From Yinghuangia sp045039925 (GTDB lineage Bacteria; Actinomycetota; Actinomycetes; Streptomycetales; Streptomycetaceae): a stretch of DNA of 64,000 nt. The stretch lies in the NCBI GenBank assembly GCA_045039925.1, contig CP108400.1, positions 7,750,001 to 7,814,000 of the forward strand, given 5' to 3'. The position numbers and the translations under genes were made by a program. Of this stretch, positions 8,861-17,437 are shown piece by piece. Numbering within the stretch: position 1 is the first letter of the stretch; every line of letters starts with the position of its first letter. The notes below the pieces were generated by a model. The model saw nothing but the letters and a program-made list of their open reading frames with translations. It was not told the DNA's origin and did not search any database.

Positions 8861-10387
8861 GTGCGGCTGACCGATCTGCTGGAGCCGCGCGAGGACGACG
8901 CGCGTACGACGGCCGTCTACACCGACACCCGTGAGGTGACCCGGGCCGCACTCCGCGACGCCGCGTGGGCGCTCGCGGGAGTGCTGCGTGCTGCGGGCGT
9001 ACGCGAGGGGCAGGCCGTCGCGGTCATGCCGGGCGACGGCGCCGAGGCGATCGCGGCGCTGTTCGGCGTGTGGCGCGCGGGGGCGGTGTACGTCCCGCTC
9101 AATCCGCGCCTGACGGACACCGAGGTGGCGCGCGTGCTGGCCGAGGTGCGGCCCGCGCTGATCGTCACGGACCGGGCCGGCGCCGGACGCTTTGCGGGCC
9201 ACCCGGTCGTCGTGGCCGAAGCGGCCGGCGCGGCGCAGGCGGCGTTCACCTGGTCCCCGCCCGTCCCGGCCCGGAGCCCGCAGCCCGGCGCGGAAACGGC
9301 ACCCGCACACGACCCGGACACCGCCCTCATCCAGTTCACCTCCGGAACCACCGGCCGTCCCAAGCCCGTTCTCCTCCGGCACAGCGGAATCGCGGCACTC
9401 CTGGAGCCCGTCCTCGCGCGCCTGGTGGGATCCGGCCGCCCCCGCCCGGCCGAGCCGATGCCCAACCTCATCCCCACCTCCATGTCCCTGTGGGCGGGCA
9501 TCTACAACGTGCTGTTCGCCTTCCGCGTCGGCGCGCCGGTGGTGCTCATGGAGCGGTTCGACACCACGCGGTTCGCCGCGTACGTGCGCCGCTTCGGGCT
9601 CCGCTCGGTCGTGCTGCCGCCCGCCGCCATGGTGATGCTGACCGACGACGCCGCCGTCGGCGACCTCGCGCCGCTCCGCTACGTGCGGAGCATCACCGCG
9701 CCCCTGTCGCCCTTCCAGGCCCGCCGGTTCCGCGACCGCTTCGGCGTCAGCGTGCTCAACTGCTACGGACAGACCGAGATCGGCGGCGAGATCGTCGGCT
9801 GGAACGCCGCCGACGCCCGGCAGTTCGGCGAGTCCAAGCTCGGCGCGGTCGGCCGCCCGCACGACGGGGTCGCGCTGCGCATCGTGGACACCGAGGGCGT
9901 CGAGGCCACGGCGGGCGAGTCGGGCGAGCTGTGGGTGCGGACACCCGCGATGGCGTCGGGGTACGCCGACGGCGCGGGCCTCGGCGAACGCCTGACCGCC
10001 GACGGGTGGTTCCGTACCGGCGACGTCGGCCGGGTGGACCCGGAGGGCTTCCTGTGGATCGACGGACGGGTCTCCGACATGATCAACCGGGGCGGCCTCA
10101 AGGTGTTCCCCGCGGAGGTCGCCGAGGTGCTGCGGCTGGCCCCGGGGGTCGCCGACGCGGCCGTGGTGGGCGTCCCCGACGACCGCCTCGGCGAGGTGCC
10201 CTGCGCGTTCGTGGTGCCCCGGGGACCGCGTCCGCCGGACCCCGCCGAGCTCGACGCCTGGTGCCGGGCGCACCTTGCCCCCTACAAGGCTCCGGTGCGG
10301 TATGTCACGGTGGACGCCTTGCCCCGCAACGAGGTGGGAAAGGTCCTCGCCGACCGGCTTGCGGCACTCGGAAGGACACAGACATGA
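8861..10387 (+). CDS. AMP-dependent acyl-CoA synthetase/ligase (508 aa)
   Basis: ANL-superfamily ligase that would activate a carboxylic acid to its CoA thioester through an acyl-adenylate. The phosphate-binding loop IQFTSGTTGRPKPV is near residue 158, the adenylate motif YGQTEIGGEI near 303, the hinge segment GWFRTGDVGRVDPEGF near 385, and the catalytic C-terminal lysine in PRNEVGKVLADR. GGAGG ends 5 bases before the GTG start. The stop overlaps the second ligase gene by ATGA. Two different ligases in one operon suggest either two substrates or two chain-shortened stages of one pathway. Confidence 0.88.
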   Translation: MRLTDLLEPREDDARTTAVYTDTREVTRAALRDAAWALAGVLRAAGVREGQAVAVMPGDGAEAIAALFGVWRAGAVYVPLNPRLTDTEVARVLAEVRPALIVTDRAGAGRFAGHPVVVAEAAGAAQAAFTWSPPVPARSPQPGAETAPAHDPDTALIQFTSGTTGRPKPVLLRHSGIAALLEPVLARLVGSGRPRPAEPMPNLIPTSMSLWAGIYNVLFAFRVGAPVVLMERFDTTRFAAYVRRFGLRSVVLPPAAMVMLTDDAAVGDLAPLRYVRSITAPLSPFQARRFRDRFGVSVLNCYGQTEIGGEIVGWNAADARQFGESKLGAVGRPHDGVALRIVDTEGVEATAGESGELWVRTPAMASGYADGAGLGERLTADGWFRTGDVGRVDPEGFLWIDGRVSDMINRGGLKVFPAEVAEVLRLAPGVADAAVVGVPDDRLGEVPCAFVVPRGPRPPDPAELDAWCRAHLAPYKAPVRYVTVDALPRNEVGKVLADRLAALGRTQT

Positions 10388-12108
10388 AGCAGACCGTCGC
10401 CCATCTCGTACGGGCGGCCGCCGACCGCTACGAGGACGCCGAGGCGGTGGTGGACGGCGATGTCACGCTGACCTTCCGTCAGCTCGGGGACCAGGTCCTC
10501 GACTTCGCCCGGGCGGCCATCGCGCGCGGCATCCGCCCCGGCGACCGGGTGGCGGTCTGGGCGCCCAACTCGGCGCGGTGGCTGGTCGCCGCGCTCGGCA
10601 CGGTGACCGCGGGCGCGACCGTGGTGACCGTCAACACGCGCTACCGGGGCGAGGAGGCCGCCGACCTGCTGCGCCGGTCCTCCGCGGTGGCCCTTTTCGT
10701 GCACCAGGACTTCCTGGGGTACGACTACTTCGGCGCACTGCGCGACGCCGCGGCCGGGTCGTCGGCAAGCGACTCGTCCGCAGCCGACTCGCCAGCGGCC
10801 GACTCGCCCGCACCGGACTCACGCGCACCCGAGTCGCCCGCGGCGGGTCCGGGCGCCGAGGGCCTGCCGGTGCCGGGCCTCCCGCTCCTGCGGCACGTCG
10901 TCGACGTCTCCGACGCCGGTCCGCGGGAGAGCGGCGGCGGCCCGTCGCCGTGGGACGAGTTCATGGCGGCGTACGAGCAGGTGCACGAGGAGCAGGCGCT
11001 CGGCGTCCTCGACGGCATCCGGCCCTCCGACACGTCGCACATCATCTTCACCTCGGGAACCACCGGACGGCCCAAGGGCGTTCTGCTTCACCACCGGGCG
11101 CTGGTCCGGGTCTACGCGGCGTACAGCGGCATCTGGGGCATCCAGGAGGGCGACCGCTACCTCGTCCCGCTGCCGTTCTTCCACACCGGCGGCCAGTCCG
11201 CGATCCTCTCGTGCCTGATCCGCGGGGCCACGATCCTGCCGCTGCCGGTCTTCGACCCGGCGACCGTGCTGGAGCTGGTCGACCGGCTGCGGGTGAGCGT
11301 CCTGATCGGCGCTCCCACGGTGTTCTCGGCGCTGCTGGACCACCCGGACCGGGCGCGCCACGACCTGTCGTCGCTGCGCCTGGCCGCGACCGGCGCGGCC
11401 GTCGTCCCGGTCCGCCTGGTGGAACGGTGCCTCGCCGAACTGCCGTTCACGAACTTCATCACCGCGTACGGCATGACCGAGTGCCACGGCACCGCCACCA
11501 TGTGCCGCGACGACGACAGCCCCGCGACGGTGGCGGCGACGAGCGGCAGCGCGCTGCCGTCCGTCGAGGTGCGCGTGGTCGACCCCGAAGGCCGCGACGT
11601 CGCGGCCGGGGAGCCGGGGGAGATCTGGGTGCGCGGCTACAACGTCACGCACGGGTACCTCGACGACCCGGAGGCGACCGCCGAGGCGATCGACCTCGAC
11701 GGCTGGCTGCACACCGGCGACATCGGGCACCTCGACGCGCGCGGCAACCTCGCGATCACCGACCGGCTCAAGGACATCTACATCGTGGGCGGGTTCAACG
11801 TGTCGCCCGCCGAGGTCGAGCAGGTGATGGCCCGTCACCCGGCGGTGTCGGAGGCCGCGGTCATCGGGGTGCCGGACGAACGGATGGGCGAGGTGGGGCG
11901 CGCGTACGTCATCGCACGGCCGGGGACCGAGCCCGACCCGGACGAGATCGGCGGGTGGCTGCGGGAGCGGCTGGCGAACTTCAAGGTGCCGCGCAGCATC
12001 GCGGTGGTGGACGTGCTGCCGCGCAACGCGACCGGGAAGGTGCAGAAGACCGAGCTGCGGGCCGCGTACCGCGAGTCCGCGGGCACTCCGGTCGCCGACC
12101 GAAACTGA
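10384..12108 (+). CDS. Fatty-acid-CoA ligase family protein with repetitive insert (574 aa)
   Basis: ANL-superfamily acyl-CoA ligase with IIFTSGTTGRPKGVLLHH (about residue 220), TAYGMTECHGT, GWLHTGDIGHLD, and the lysine in PRNATGKVQKTELR near the C-terminus. Residues 128-152 are a Ser/Asp/Pro/Ala low-complexity block encoded by five 15-bp tandem units (10765-10839). It sits in a surface region of the N-terminal domain and explains the extra length. ATG start within an ATGA overlap; last gene of the run. A GC hairpin at 12151-12177 follows. Confidence 0.87.
   Translation: MKQTVAHLVRAAADRYEDAEAVVDGDVTLTFRQLGDQVLDFARAAIARGIRPGDRVAVWAPNSARWLVAALGTVTAGATVVTVNTRYRGEEAADLLRRSSAVALFVHQDFLGYDYFGALRDAAAGSSASDSSAADSPAADSPAPDSRAPESPAAGPGAEGLPVPGLPLLRHVVDVSDAGPRESGGGPSPWDEFMAAYEQVHEEQALGVLDGIRPSDTSHIIFTSGTTGRPKGVLLHHRALVRVYAAYSGIWGIQEGDRYLVPLPFFHTGGQSAILSCLIRGATILPLPVFDPATVLELVDRLRVSVLIGAPTVFSALLDHPDRARHDLSSLRLAATGAAVVPVRLVERCLAELPFTNFITAYGMTECHGTATMCRDDDSPATVAATSGSALPSVEVRVVDPEGRDVAAGEPGEIWVRGYNVTHGYLDDPEATAEAIDLDGWLHTGDIGHLDARGNLAITDRLKDIYIVGGFNVSPAEVEQVMARHPAVSEAAVIGVPDERMGEVGRAYVIARPGTEPDPDEIGGWLRERLANFKVPRSIAVVDVLPRNATGKVQKTELRAAYRESAGTPVADRN
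10765..10839 (+). repeat. Five 15-bp in-frame tandem units in a ligase gene
   Basis: Units follow the pattern GC(A/G)NCCGACTCGCCN and keep the reading frame. They encode a five-residue repeat of the type A-x-D-S-x. Divergence between units shows the expansion is not brand new. Confidence 0.75.
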
Positions 12109-12150
12109 TCACAACTGAGCTATTGGTGAGCGATACGCCACCGCAAGCCG

Positions 12151-12177
12151 GGCGGAAACGGACGCAAACGTTCCGCC
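12151..12177. terminator. Weak hairpin after the catabolic operon
   Basis: GGCGGAA (12151-12157) pairs with TTCCGCC (12171-12177), with extra ACG/CGT pairing inside. It sits 43 bases after the last ligase stop and 180 bases before the AraC-type gene. There is no U-tract. The rest of the 12109-12356 gap shows no gene. Confidence 0.35.
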
Positions 12178-12356
12178 GCGATGGCACAGAACACACCCAA
12201 CACCCCCGGTTGAGGGCTTTCCGTGCGGTCGCCGGATCGCTAGCATCCCGAGCGTTCCCGCAACCCCGTGACGTCCCCGTCTTGGCACGGTCGTACGCCC
12301 CGGCACCAGGGGGCGGGTGACGGATCGGCTCGCTCGGATCCCGCCGGAGGCCGGCC

Positions 12357-13247
12357 ATGCCGTACCGCTCTCTCGTGTCGCCCGTGCACGAGGTCGTCCA
12401 GGTCCCGCCGCACCCCCGGTTACGCCCCGGCGTGCAGTTCTACCGCGGGTTCCGCATCCACGCCGGGCGGCCGCGCGAACGCCTCGAACTCCCGGTCGGC
12501 TTCGCCACCCTGCTGCTCGGCTTCGACCACCGCATCACCATCGGGACCGTCGGCGCCGACCTCGCCGCCGGCCCGGACGGCGGGCCGCGGCAGACCTTCA
12601 CGTCCCTGCTGGCCGGCATGCGGACGAGTTCGGTGATCGGGGTGCACTCGGGGACCGTGCACGGCATCGAGGTGGTCATGCGGCCGTGGGCGGCGTACGC
12701 GATGTTCGGCGTGCCCATGCACGAACTCACCGAACGCCTCGTCGACCCCACCGACGTCGCCGGCACCACGGTGCGGCGCCTCACCGACCGGCTCGCCGAA
12801 ATCCCCGACTGGCCCTCGCGCTTCACCGAGCTCGACCGCTCGTTGCTGCGCCGCCTGGACAACGGTCCGGGGCCCGCACCGCGCGTCCTGCGGGCCTGGG
12901 ACCTGCTGCTCGGCTCCGCGGGCACGATGCCGATCGCCGACCTCTCGCGCGAACTGGACTGGAGCGAGCGGCAGTTGGAGCGCCGGTTCCGGGAGCAGCT
13001 CGGCCTCGCCCCCAAGGCCGCCGCCCGCGTGCTGCGCCTGCAACACGCGATGCGGCTGCTGGTCGCGGGGCGCCCGCTCGCCGAAATAGCCTCGCGCGCG
13101 GGCTTCTACGACCAGTCGCACCTGAACCGCGAGATCCGCTCGGCGACCGGTATGACGCCGGGAGTGTTCCTCAGCCGCACCCTGTGCGCCCCGGCGGCCG
13201 CGGCGCGGGTCGACGGCACGGTGACCACCCTCGTACTCCAGGCGTGA
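12357..13247 (+). CDS. AraC-family transcriptional regulator (296 aa)
   Basis: The C-terminal third holds the two helix-turn-helix units of the AraC/XylS family (IADLSRELDWSERQLERRFREQLG, then LAEIASRAGFYDQSHLNREIRSATGMTPGVF). The first about 190 residues form a sensor-like domain resembling regulators of small-molecule or stress responses; no ligand can be read from sequence. GGAGG precedes the ATG. Its position directly downstream of the acyl-CoA operon, on the same strand, makes it a candidate local regulator, but the 248-base gap with a hairpin argues for its own transcript. Confidence 0.85.
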   Translation: MPYRSLVSPVHEVVQVPPHPRLRPGVQFYRGFRIHAGRPRERLELPVGFATLLLGFDHRITIGTVGADLAAGPDGGPRQTFTSLLAGMRTSSVIGVHSGTVHGIEVVMRPWAAYAMFGVPMHELTERLVDPTDVAGTTVRRLTDRLAEIPDWPSRFTELDRSLLRRLDNGPGPAPRVLRAWDLLLGSAGTMPIADLSRELDWSERQLERRFREQLGLAPKAAARVLRLQHAMRLLVAGRPLAEIASRAGFYDQSHLNREIRSATGMTPGVFLSRTLCAPAAAARVDGTVTTLVLQA

Positions 13248-13304
13248 TCCGGCAGACCGCCGCCGGGCGGCTCATCGCGCCCGGCCCCCGGCGCCGACAG
13301 GCGG

Positions 13305-14180
13305 TCAGCCGCCGAGCAGGGGACGCAGCAGGTCGCCCGGGTCGACGCCGGCCGGCAGGTCGCTCACCTGGCCGTCGCCCACCTCGACGATCCGCCGGGC
13401 GCCGTCGGCGCGTCGGGCCAGGTCGGTCGTCACGAACGGGGCCCCGAGCGCGCGTACGGCCGCCGATACGGCAGGTGTGTCCGGCAGGTCGGGCAGGGCA
13501 TCGACAGGCGTGTCCGGGGTGTCCGGGTGCGGCGTCACCAGCACCGGTTCCCCGTCGAGCCACCACACGCGCGCCTCGGGCCCGGTGAACTCCTCGAAGG
13601 CGCGCAGTACCACGCCACCCACCAGGAACTCGCCCTGACCCTCCAGGAACGCGCCCACCACGGAAGCCAGATGCGCGGTGTCCGCGAGGTCGGGCACGAA
13701 GCACGCGGTGTCCCACTCGTGTTTGCGGGACTTGACCCAGTCCTTCACGACAGCCGCCCCGGGCGGCAGGGCCGTCGCCTCCGCGGCGAGCCGGGCGGCG
13801 GTGGCGAGTTCGCCGTGCTCCAGGCCGATCATGCGGCTTGCCGGGGTGAGTTCCCGGAAGTGCGCGTACCACCCCGGGAGTTCATGGGCGGAGCGGTACG
13901 CGGCAGGCGACGTGACCAGTCGGGCGCCGCGTGACCGCAGCCCGTCGTCGAGCGCGGCGTACACCGCCGACGTGACCATCCAGCCCCGGTACCGGACATC
14001 GCCGAGGTCACGCGGCACGCGCGCGACCGCCTCGGCGACGTCGCCGCGCACCGCCGCGTCGTGGTCGAGGTACGCGACCGCGCACCCGAGTCCGCGCGCC
14101 GCCGCCGCCTCGCGGGCGAAGTGCGGGTCGGCGCGCCGCGGGTTCAGCGGGTCGCAGGGGAGCAGCAGGGCAGTGGGCAT
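13305..14180 (-). CDS. ATP-grasp protein, R2K clade (291 aa)
   Basis: Resembles the R2K clade of ATP-grasp enzymes (formerly DUF4343), where a lysine-rich core DWVKSRKHEWDTACFV (about residues 143-158) contributes to nucleotide binding. ARVWWLDGEPVLVTPH and a C-terminal VEVGDGQVSDLP, which supplies metal-binding acidic residues, follow. Such proteins are predicted peptide or amide ligases in tagging or defence-like settings; the substrate here is unknown. No ligation partner is adjacent: the neighbours are an AraC and a LysR regulator. The start is ATG 14180, just after two direct repeats (14192-14217) that may be its operator. Confidence 0.78.
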   Translation of the reverse strand: MPTALLLPCDPLNPRRADPHFAREAAAARGLGCAVAYLDHDAAVRGDVAEAVARVPRDLGDVRYRGWMVTSAVYAALDDGLRSRGARLVTSPAAYRSAHELPGWYAHFRELTPASRMIGLEHGELATAARLAAEATALPPGAAVVKDWVKSRKHEWDTACFVPDLADTAHLASVVGAFLEGQGEFLVGGVVLRAFEEFTGPEARVWWLDGEPVLVTPHPDTPDTPVDALPDLPDTPAVSAAVRALGAPFVTTDLARRADGARRIVEVGDGQVSDLPAGVDPGDLLRPLLGG

Positions 14181-14191
14181 CCCGCCACGAT

Positions 14192-14217
14192 AGAGCGCTG
14201 TCTCCAGAGCGCTGTCT
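14192..14217. repeat. Two 12-bp direct repeats at the ATP-grasp promoter
   Basis: AGAGCGCTGTCT occurs at 14192-14203 and 14206-14217, a 14-bp period, immediately upstream of the minus-strand start at 14180. The spacing of just over one helical turn and the internal AGCGCT dyad fit a transcription-factor site. Which regulator binds is unknown. Confidence 0.5.
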
Positions 14218-14224
14218 ACACGGG

Positions 14225-15133
14225 TCAGGGGGTGCCTCGCGTCAACGACAGCAACTCCCGTGCCGGGCCCGTCGGGTGGGTGCCGTGCGGCCACACCGCG
14301 CGCAGCGAACGCGACAGCGCCAGATCCGCGACCTCCACCGCGACGAGGCGGCCCGAGGCGATGTCGTCGGCTACCGCGAGCGAACTGAGCACGGCAGGCC
14401 CGGCACCCGACACGGCCGCGGCCTTCAGGGCGGTGGTGGAGGCCAGTTCGAGCAGCGGCTCGGTGGACGGCGTGCCGTGCCGGGCCAGCGCCGCGGCCAG
14501 CACCTCGCGCGTCCCCGACCCGGGTTCGCGCTGCACCAGCGGCGTCGCGGCGAGTTCGGCCGCCGGGAGCGGTGAGCGGCGGCGCGCCCACGGGTGGCCG
14601 GTCGCGACCACGACCGTCAGCCGGTCGTGCGCCACGACTGCCGAGTCCAGGCCGCTCGGCGCCCGGGCGCCCTCGGTGAACCCGAGGTCCGCCTCGCCGG
14701 CCAGCACGCGCGCGGCCACGTCCGTCGAGTTGCCGACCCGCAGCGACACCGCGACACCGGGCAGCGCCTCGCGGAGCGCGACCAGCCAGCGGGGCAGCAG
14801 GTACTCCGCGACGGTCAGGCTCGCCTCGACGCGCAGGCGGGTGTTGTGGTCCTCGCGCAGTGCGGCCAGTCCCGTGTCGAGTTCGTCGGCGGCGTCCAGC
14901 AGCGGCCGCGCCCACTCGGTGACCAGGACGCCGGCCGGGGTCAGCACCGAACCGCGCGGCGTGCGCTCCAGGAGCGGCACCCCGGCCAGGCGTTCGAGCG
15001 TACGCATGCGGGCGCTCGCGGCGGGCTGCGAGATACCCGCCTCCGCCGCGGCGCGGCCGAGCGAGCCGAGCCGTGCGACCGCGAGCAGCAGTTCGAGAGC
15101 GGGCAGGTCGGGCATGCGGGAGGACAGGGGCAC
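14225..15133 (-). CDS. LysR-family transcriptional regulator (302 aa)
   Basis: The N-terminal winged HTH is clear (LELLLAVARLGSLGRAAAEAGISQPAASARMRTLERLAGVPLLERTPRGSVLTPAG, in the first about 70 residues), followed by a periplasmic-binding-like effector domain with the usual HPWARRRSPL segment. It is transcribed divergently from the TDT transporter at 15230 with a perfect 17-bp palindrome between them. By the LysR paradigm it probably controls that transporter and itself. An alternative start at Met 7 (15115) is possible. Confidence 0.9.
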   Translation of the reverse strand: MPLSSRMPDLPALELLLAVARLGSLGRAAAEAGISQPAASARMRTLERLAGVPLLERTPRGSVLTPAGVLVTEWARPLLDAADELDTGLAALREDHNTRLRVEASLTVAEYLLPRWLVALREALPGVAVSLRVGNSTDVAARVLAGEADLGFTEGARAPSGLDSAVVAHDRLTVVVATGHPWARRRSPLPAAELAATPLVQREPGSGTREVLAAALARHGTPSTEPLLELASTTALKAAAVSGAGPAVLSSLAVADDIASGRLVAVEVADLALSRSLRAVWPHGTHPTGPARELLSLTRGTP

Positions 15134-15155
15134 GGCACCAGCGTACGAGACCGGC

Positions 15156-15172
15156 CATAAGGCCGCCTTATG
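15156..15172. promoter_or_regulatory. 17-bp palindrome between lysR and TDT genes
   Basis: CATAAGGCCGCCTTATG has 7-bp perfect arms around CCG. It contains an ATAAG-N7-CTTAT core compatible with a LysR dyad and lies 23 bases from the lysR start and 58 from the transporter start. It is one of the few AT-containing dyads in the area, which makes it the best candidate operator. Confidence 0.6.
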
Positions 15173-15229
15173 ACCTCATCGACGCGAGACCGCTACCGGG
15201 GGCCGCCGTACCGGACCAGGCTGGTGGCC

Positions 15230-16468
15230 ATGAGCACGACCGCCCTGACCCGTCGCCGCCTCCTCCACGAGCTCGACCGTCCCGCCGACGCGTTCCGCGG
15301 CATCGGCCCCAACTGGTTCGCGGCCGTCATGGGCACCGGGATCGTGGCCAACGCCGCCGCGACGCTGCCCGTGCACGTCACCGGGCTGCACACCCTCGCG
15401 TCCGCGGTCTGGCTGCTCGCCGCCGCGATGCTCGTCGCCCTCGTCGCCGCGACCGCCGTGCACTGGGCGCGCCACCGCGACACGGCCCGCGGACACGCGC
15501 TCAACCCGGCGATGGCCCCCTTCTACGGCGCGCCCCCGATGGCCCTGCTCACCGTCGCCGCCGGCACCGTCACCTTCGGCCCCGACATGCTCGGCACCCC
15601 GACGGCCCTCGGCATCGGCACCGTGCTGTGGACGCTCGGCACGCTCGCCGGACTCGCCTCGACCGTGCTGGTCCCGTACCTCATGATCACGCGGCACACC
15701 CTGACCCTCGAAAGCGTCTTCGCCACCTGGCTCATGCCGGTCGTGCCGCCCATGGTCTCCGCCGCCACCGGCCCGCTCCTGATCCCGCACATCGCCGACG
15801 GGCAGGCCCGCCTCGGCCTGATGCTGGCCTGCTACGCGATGTTCGGCATCAGCCTGCTCGCGACCCTCGCCCTGTTGCCCCTGATCTGGACCCGGCTCCT
15901 CCTGCACCGCACCGGGCCCGCGGTCATGGTGCCGACGCTGTGGATCGTGCTGGGACCGCTCGGCCAGTCCGTGACCGCGGCGAACACCCTCGGGTCGGTC
16001 GCCCACCTGGCCGTCCCCGCCGAACAGGCACGGGCGTTCGAGGCCTTCGCCGTGCTGTACGGCGTACCCGTGCTCGGCTTCGCCCTCGTCTGGCTCGCCC
16101 TCGCCGCCGCGATCACCGTGCGCACGGCCCGCGCCGGACTCCCGTTCGCCATGACGTGGTGGGGCTTCACCTTCCCGCTCGGCACCTGCGTCACCGGCGC
16201 CGCCGGACTCGCCGCGCACACCGGCTCGACGGCCTTCGAGGCACTGGCCGTGGCGCTGTACGCGGGGCTCGTCACCGCATGGGCCGTCGTCGGCACGCAC
16301 ACCGTGCGCGGCTGCCTGACCGGACGCCTGTTCCGCGTCGCCCCGGTGCCCGCCCCGGCCGTCGCCCCGGCCGCCTCTCCCGCCTTCACTCCGCCCGCCT
16401 CTCCCGCCCCGGCCGCCCCGGCCAAGGCCGCCGGAGCCGCGCCGCACGCCGCCGCGGCCCGGGCCTGA
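15230..16468 (+). CDS. TDT-family transporter (TehA/SLAC1/Mae1-like, 412 aa)
   Basis: Integral membrane protein of the tellurite-resistance/dicarboxylate transporter family, with about ten hydrophobic segments. The first begins IGPNWFAAVMGTGIVANAA, the family's N-terminal signature. Relatives export sulfite, malate or other small anions; the substrate here cannot be read from sequence. A Pro/Ala-rich cytoplasmic tail (APVPAPAVAPAASP...) follows the last membrane segment. ATG 15230 is preferred because an upstream in-frame ATG at 15170 lies inside the palindromic operator. LysR control is inferred from the divergent neighbour. Confidence 0.87.
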   Translation: MSTTALTRRRLLHELDRPADAFRGIGPNWFAAVMGTGIVANAAATLPVHVTGLHTLASAVWLLAAAMLVALVAATAVHWARHRDTARGHALNPAMAPFYGAPPMALLTVAAGTVTFGPDMLGTPTALGIGTVLWTLGTLAGLASTVLVPYLMITRHTLTLESVFATWLMPVVPPMVSAATGPLLIPHIADGQARLGLMLACYAMFGISLLATLALLPLIWTRLLLHRTGPAVMVPTLWIVLGPLGQSVTAANTLGSVAHLAVPAEQARAFEAFAVLYGVPVLGFALVWLALAAAITVRTARAGLPFAMTWWGFTFPLGTCVTGAAGLAAHTGSTAFEALAVALYAGLVTAWAVVGTHTVRGCLTGRLFRVAPVPAPAVAPAASPAFTPPASPAPAAPAKAAGAAPHAAAARA

Positions 16469-16560
16469 GGCACCCGGCACGGCACCCCGCACGCGTTCCG
16501 GGTGGCTCACCGCTCCACATGCCGGTCAGGACGTGCCGGTCAGGCCATAGGCTGACGGCC

Positions 16561-17145
16561 ATGAGGTCCCTGGTGCCGACGCCGCCCGAGGGGTCGGCGC
16601 TGGCCGAACCGGGTACGCGCCGTGCGCTGCGCGGATACCGGCTCCGGGCCTGGTCGCTGATCCTGCTCGGCGGGGCGCTCTACGCCGCGGCGTGGATCCT
16701 GGAGCGGCAGACCGACCTGCCGCCCGTGTGGACCCTCGCGACCATCCTCGCGGCGGGCTGCGCCGGGGTCTTCGGGCTCGTGACGCAGGTACAGGCGGCG
16801 CGCATGCACCGGGCGCTGGCGCGCCACCCGTGGGTCGCCTGCGCCTGCCGCTTCCACGCACCCGCCACCTACCCGACCGCGGGGAACCAGTCGGTCGTGG
16901 TCCTCATCGACCCCGCACGGGACGGCGCGCAGCACGTGCTCGCGGTGGTCGCCACGGCACGCCGCGCGCGGCGGCTCGCGCCGTGCGACGGCTCGAAGGT
17001 GTGGTTCGCCGGGGACCCCGCGCGCGGCGGCGTCGTCTCGCCGCCCGGCGGCGGCCACCTGCTCTGGACCCGGCCGGTGCTGCTGCGCCCGTGGAGCCGC
17101 TACGTCAAGCAGCAGGCGACGGGCACCAACCCCGCCGGGGCCTGA
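16561..17145 (+). CDS. Small membrane protein of unknown function (194 aa)
   Basis: Not recognised. Two hydrophobic segments lie at about residues 28-46 (WSLILLGGALYAAAWIL) and 55-75 (TLATILAAGCAGVFGLV). A soluble C-terminal part follows, with a CACRFHAPATY segment and a beta-rich stretch (SVVVLIDPA, HVLAVVATARRARRLAP, SKVWFAGD). The layout suggests a two-pass membrane anchor with a cytoplasmic beta domain. It starts 92 bases after the TDT gene and converges with csoR 10 bases later; no metal-transporter motif is present. Confidence 0.7.
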   Translation: MRSLVPTPPEGSALAEPGTRRALRGYRLRAWSLILLGGALYAAAWILERQTDLPPVWTLATILAAGCAGVFGLVTQVQAARMHRALARHPWVACACRFHAPATYPTAGNQSVVVLIDPARDGAQHVLAVVATARRARRLAPCDGSKVWFAGDPARGGVVSPPGGGHLLWTRPVLLRPWSRYVKQQATGTNPAGA

Positions 17146-17155
17146 CGGGTGCGCG

Positions 17156-17437
17156 TCACGACTTGACCAGGCGGGCGATGGCGGCCGAGGCCTCGCGTAC
17201 CTTCTCCTGGGCGTCCTCGCCGCCGCCCGCGATCGCCTCCGCCACGCAGCACGCCATGTGCTCGTCCAGCAGTGCGAGGGCGAACGACTGCAACGCCCGT
17301 GTCGTCGCCGAAACTTGGGTGAGGACGTCGATGCAGTAGGTGTCGTTCTCCACCATGCGCTGGAGACCGCGCACCTGGCCTTCGATGCGACGCAGCCGCT
17401 TGAGCACGTCGTCCTTCTGGTGGCTGTATCCGGTCAT
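17156..17437 (-). CDS. csoR: CsoR-family copper-sensing repressor (93 aa)
   Basis: All-helical metal-sensing repressor. The Cu(I) ligand triad is intact: Cys35, His60 and Cys64 (YCIDVL...DEHMACCV), with the same 25/4 spacing as in Mycobacterium tuberculosis CsoR. KRLRRIEGQVRGLQRMV is the characteristic first helix. The start at MTGYSHQKDD gives the family's usual length of about 90 aa. CsoR normally represses copA/copZ-type efflux genes, but none lies nearby in this window; its targets are probably elsewhere or self. It converges with the gene at 16561. Confidence 0.92.
   Translation of the reverse strand: MTGYSHQKDDVLKRLRRIEGQVRGLQRMVENDTYCIDVLTQVSATTRALQSFALALLDEHMACCVAEAIAGGGEDAQEKVREASAAIARLVKS

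Noticed and set aside
13305..14180. Peptide-tagging or RiPP ligase cluster around the ATP-grasp gene
   Set aside because: No precursor-peptide frame, methyltransferase or exporter lies adjacent; the neighbours are regulators.
15170..15229. Longer TDT protein starting at ATG 15170
   Set aside because: That ATG lies within the palindromic operator and the extra 20 residues lack family character.
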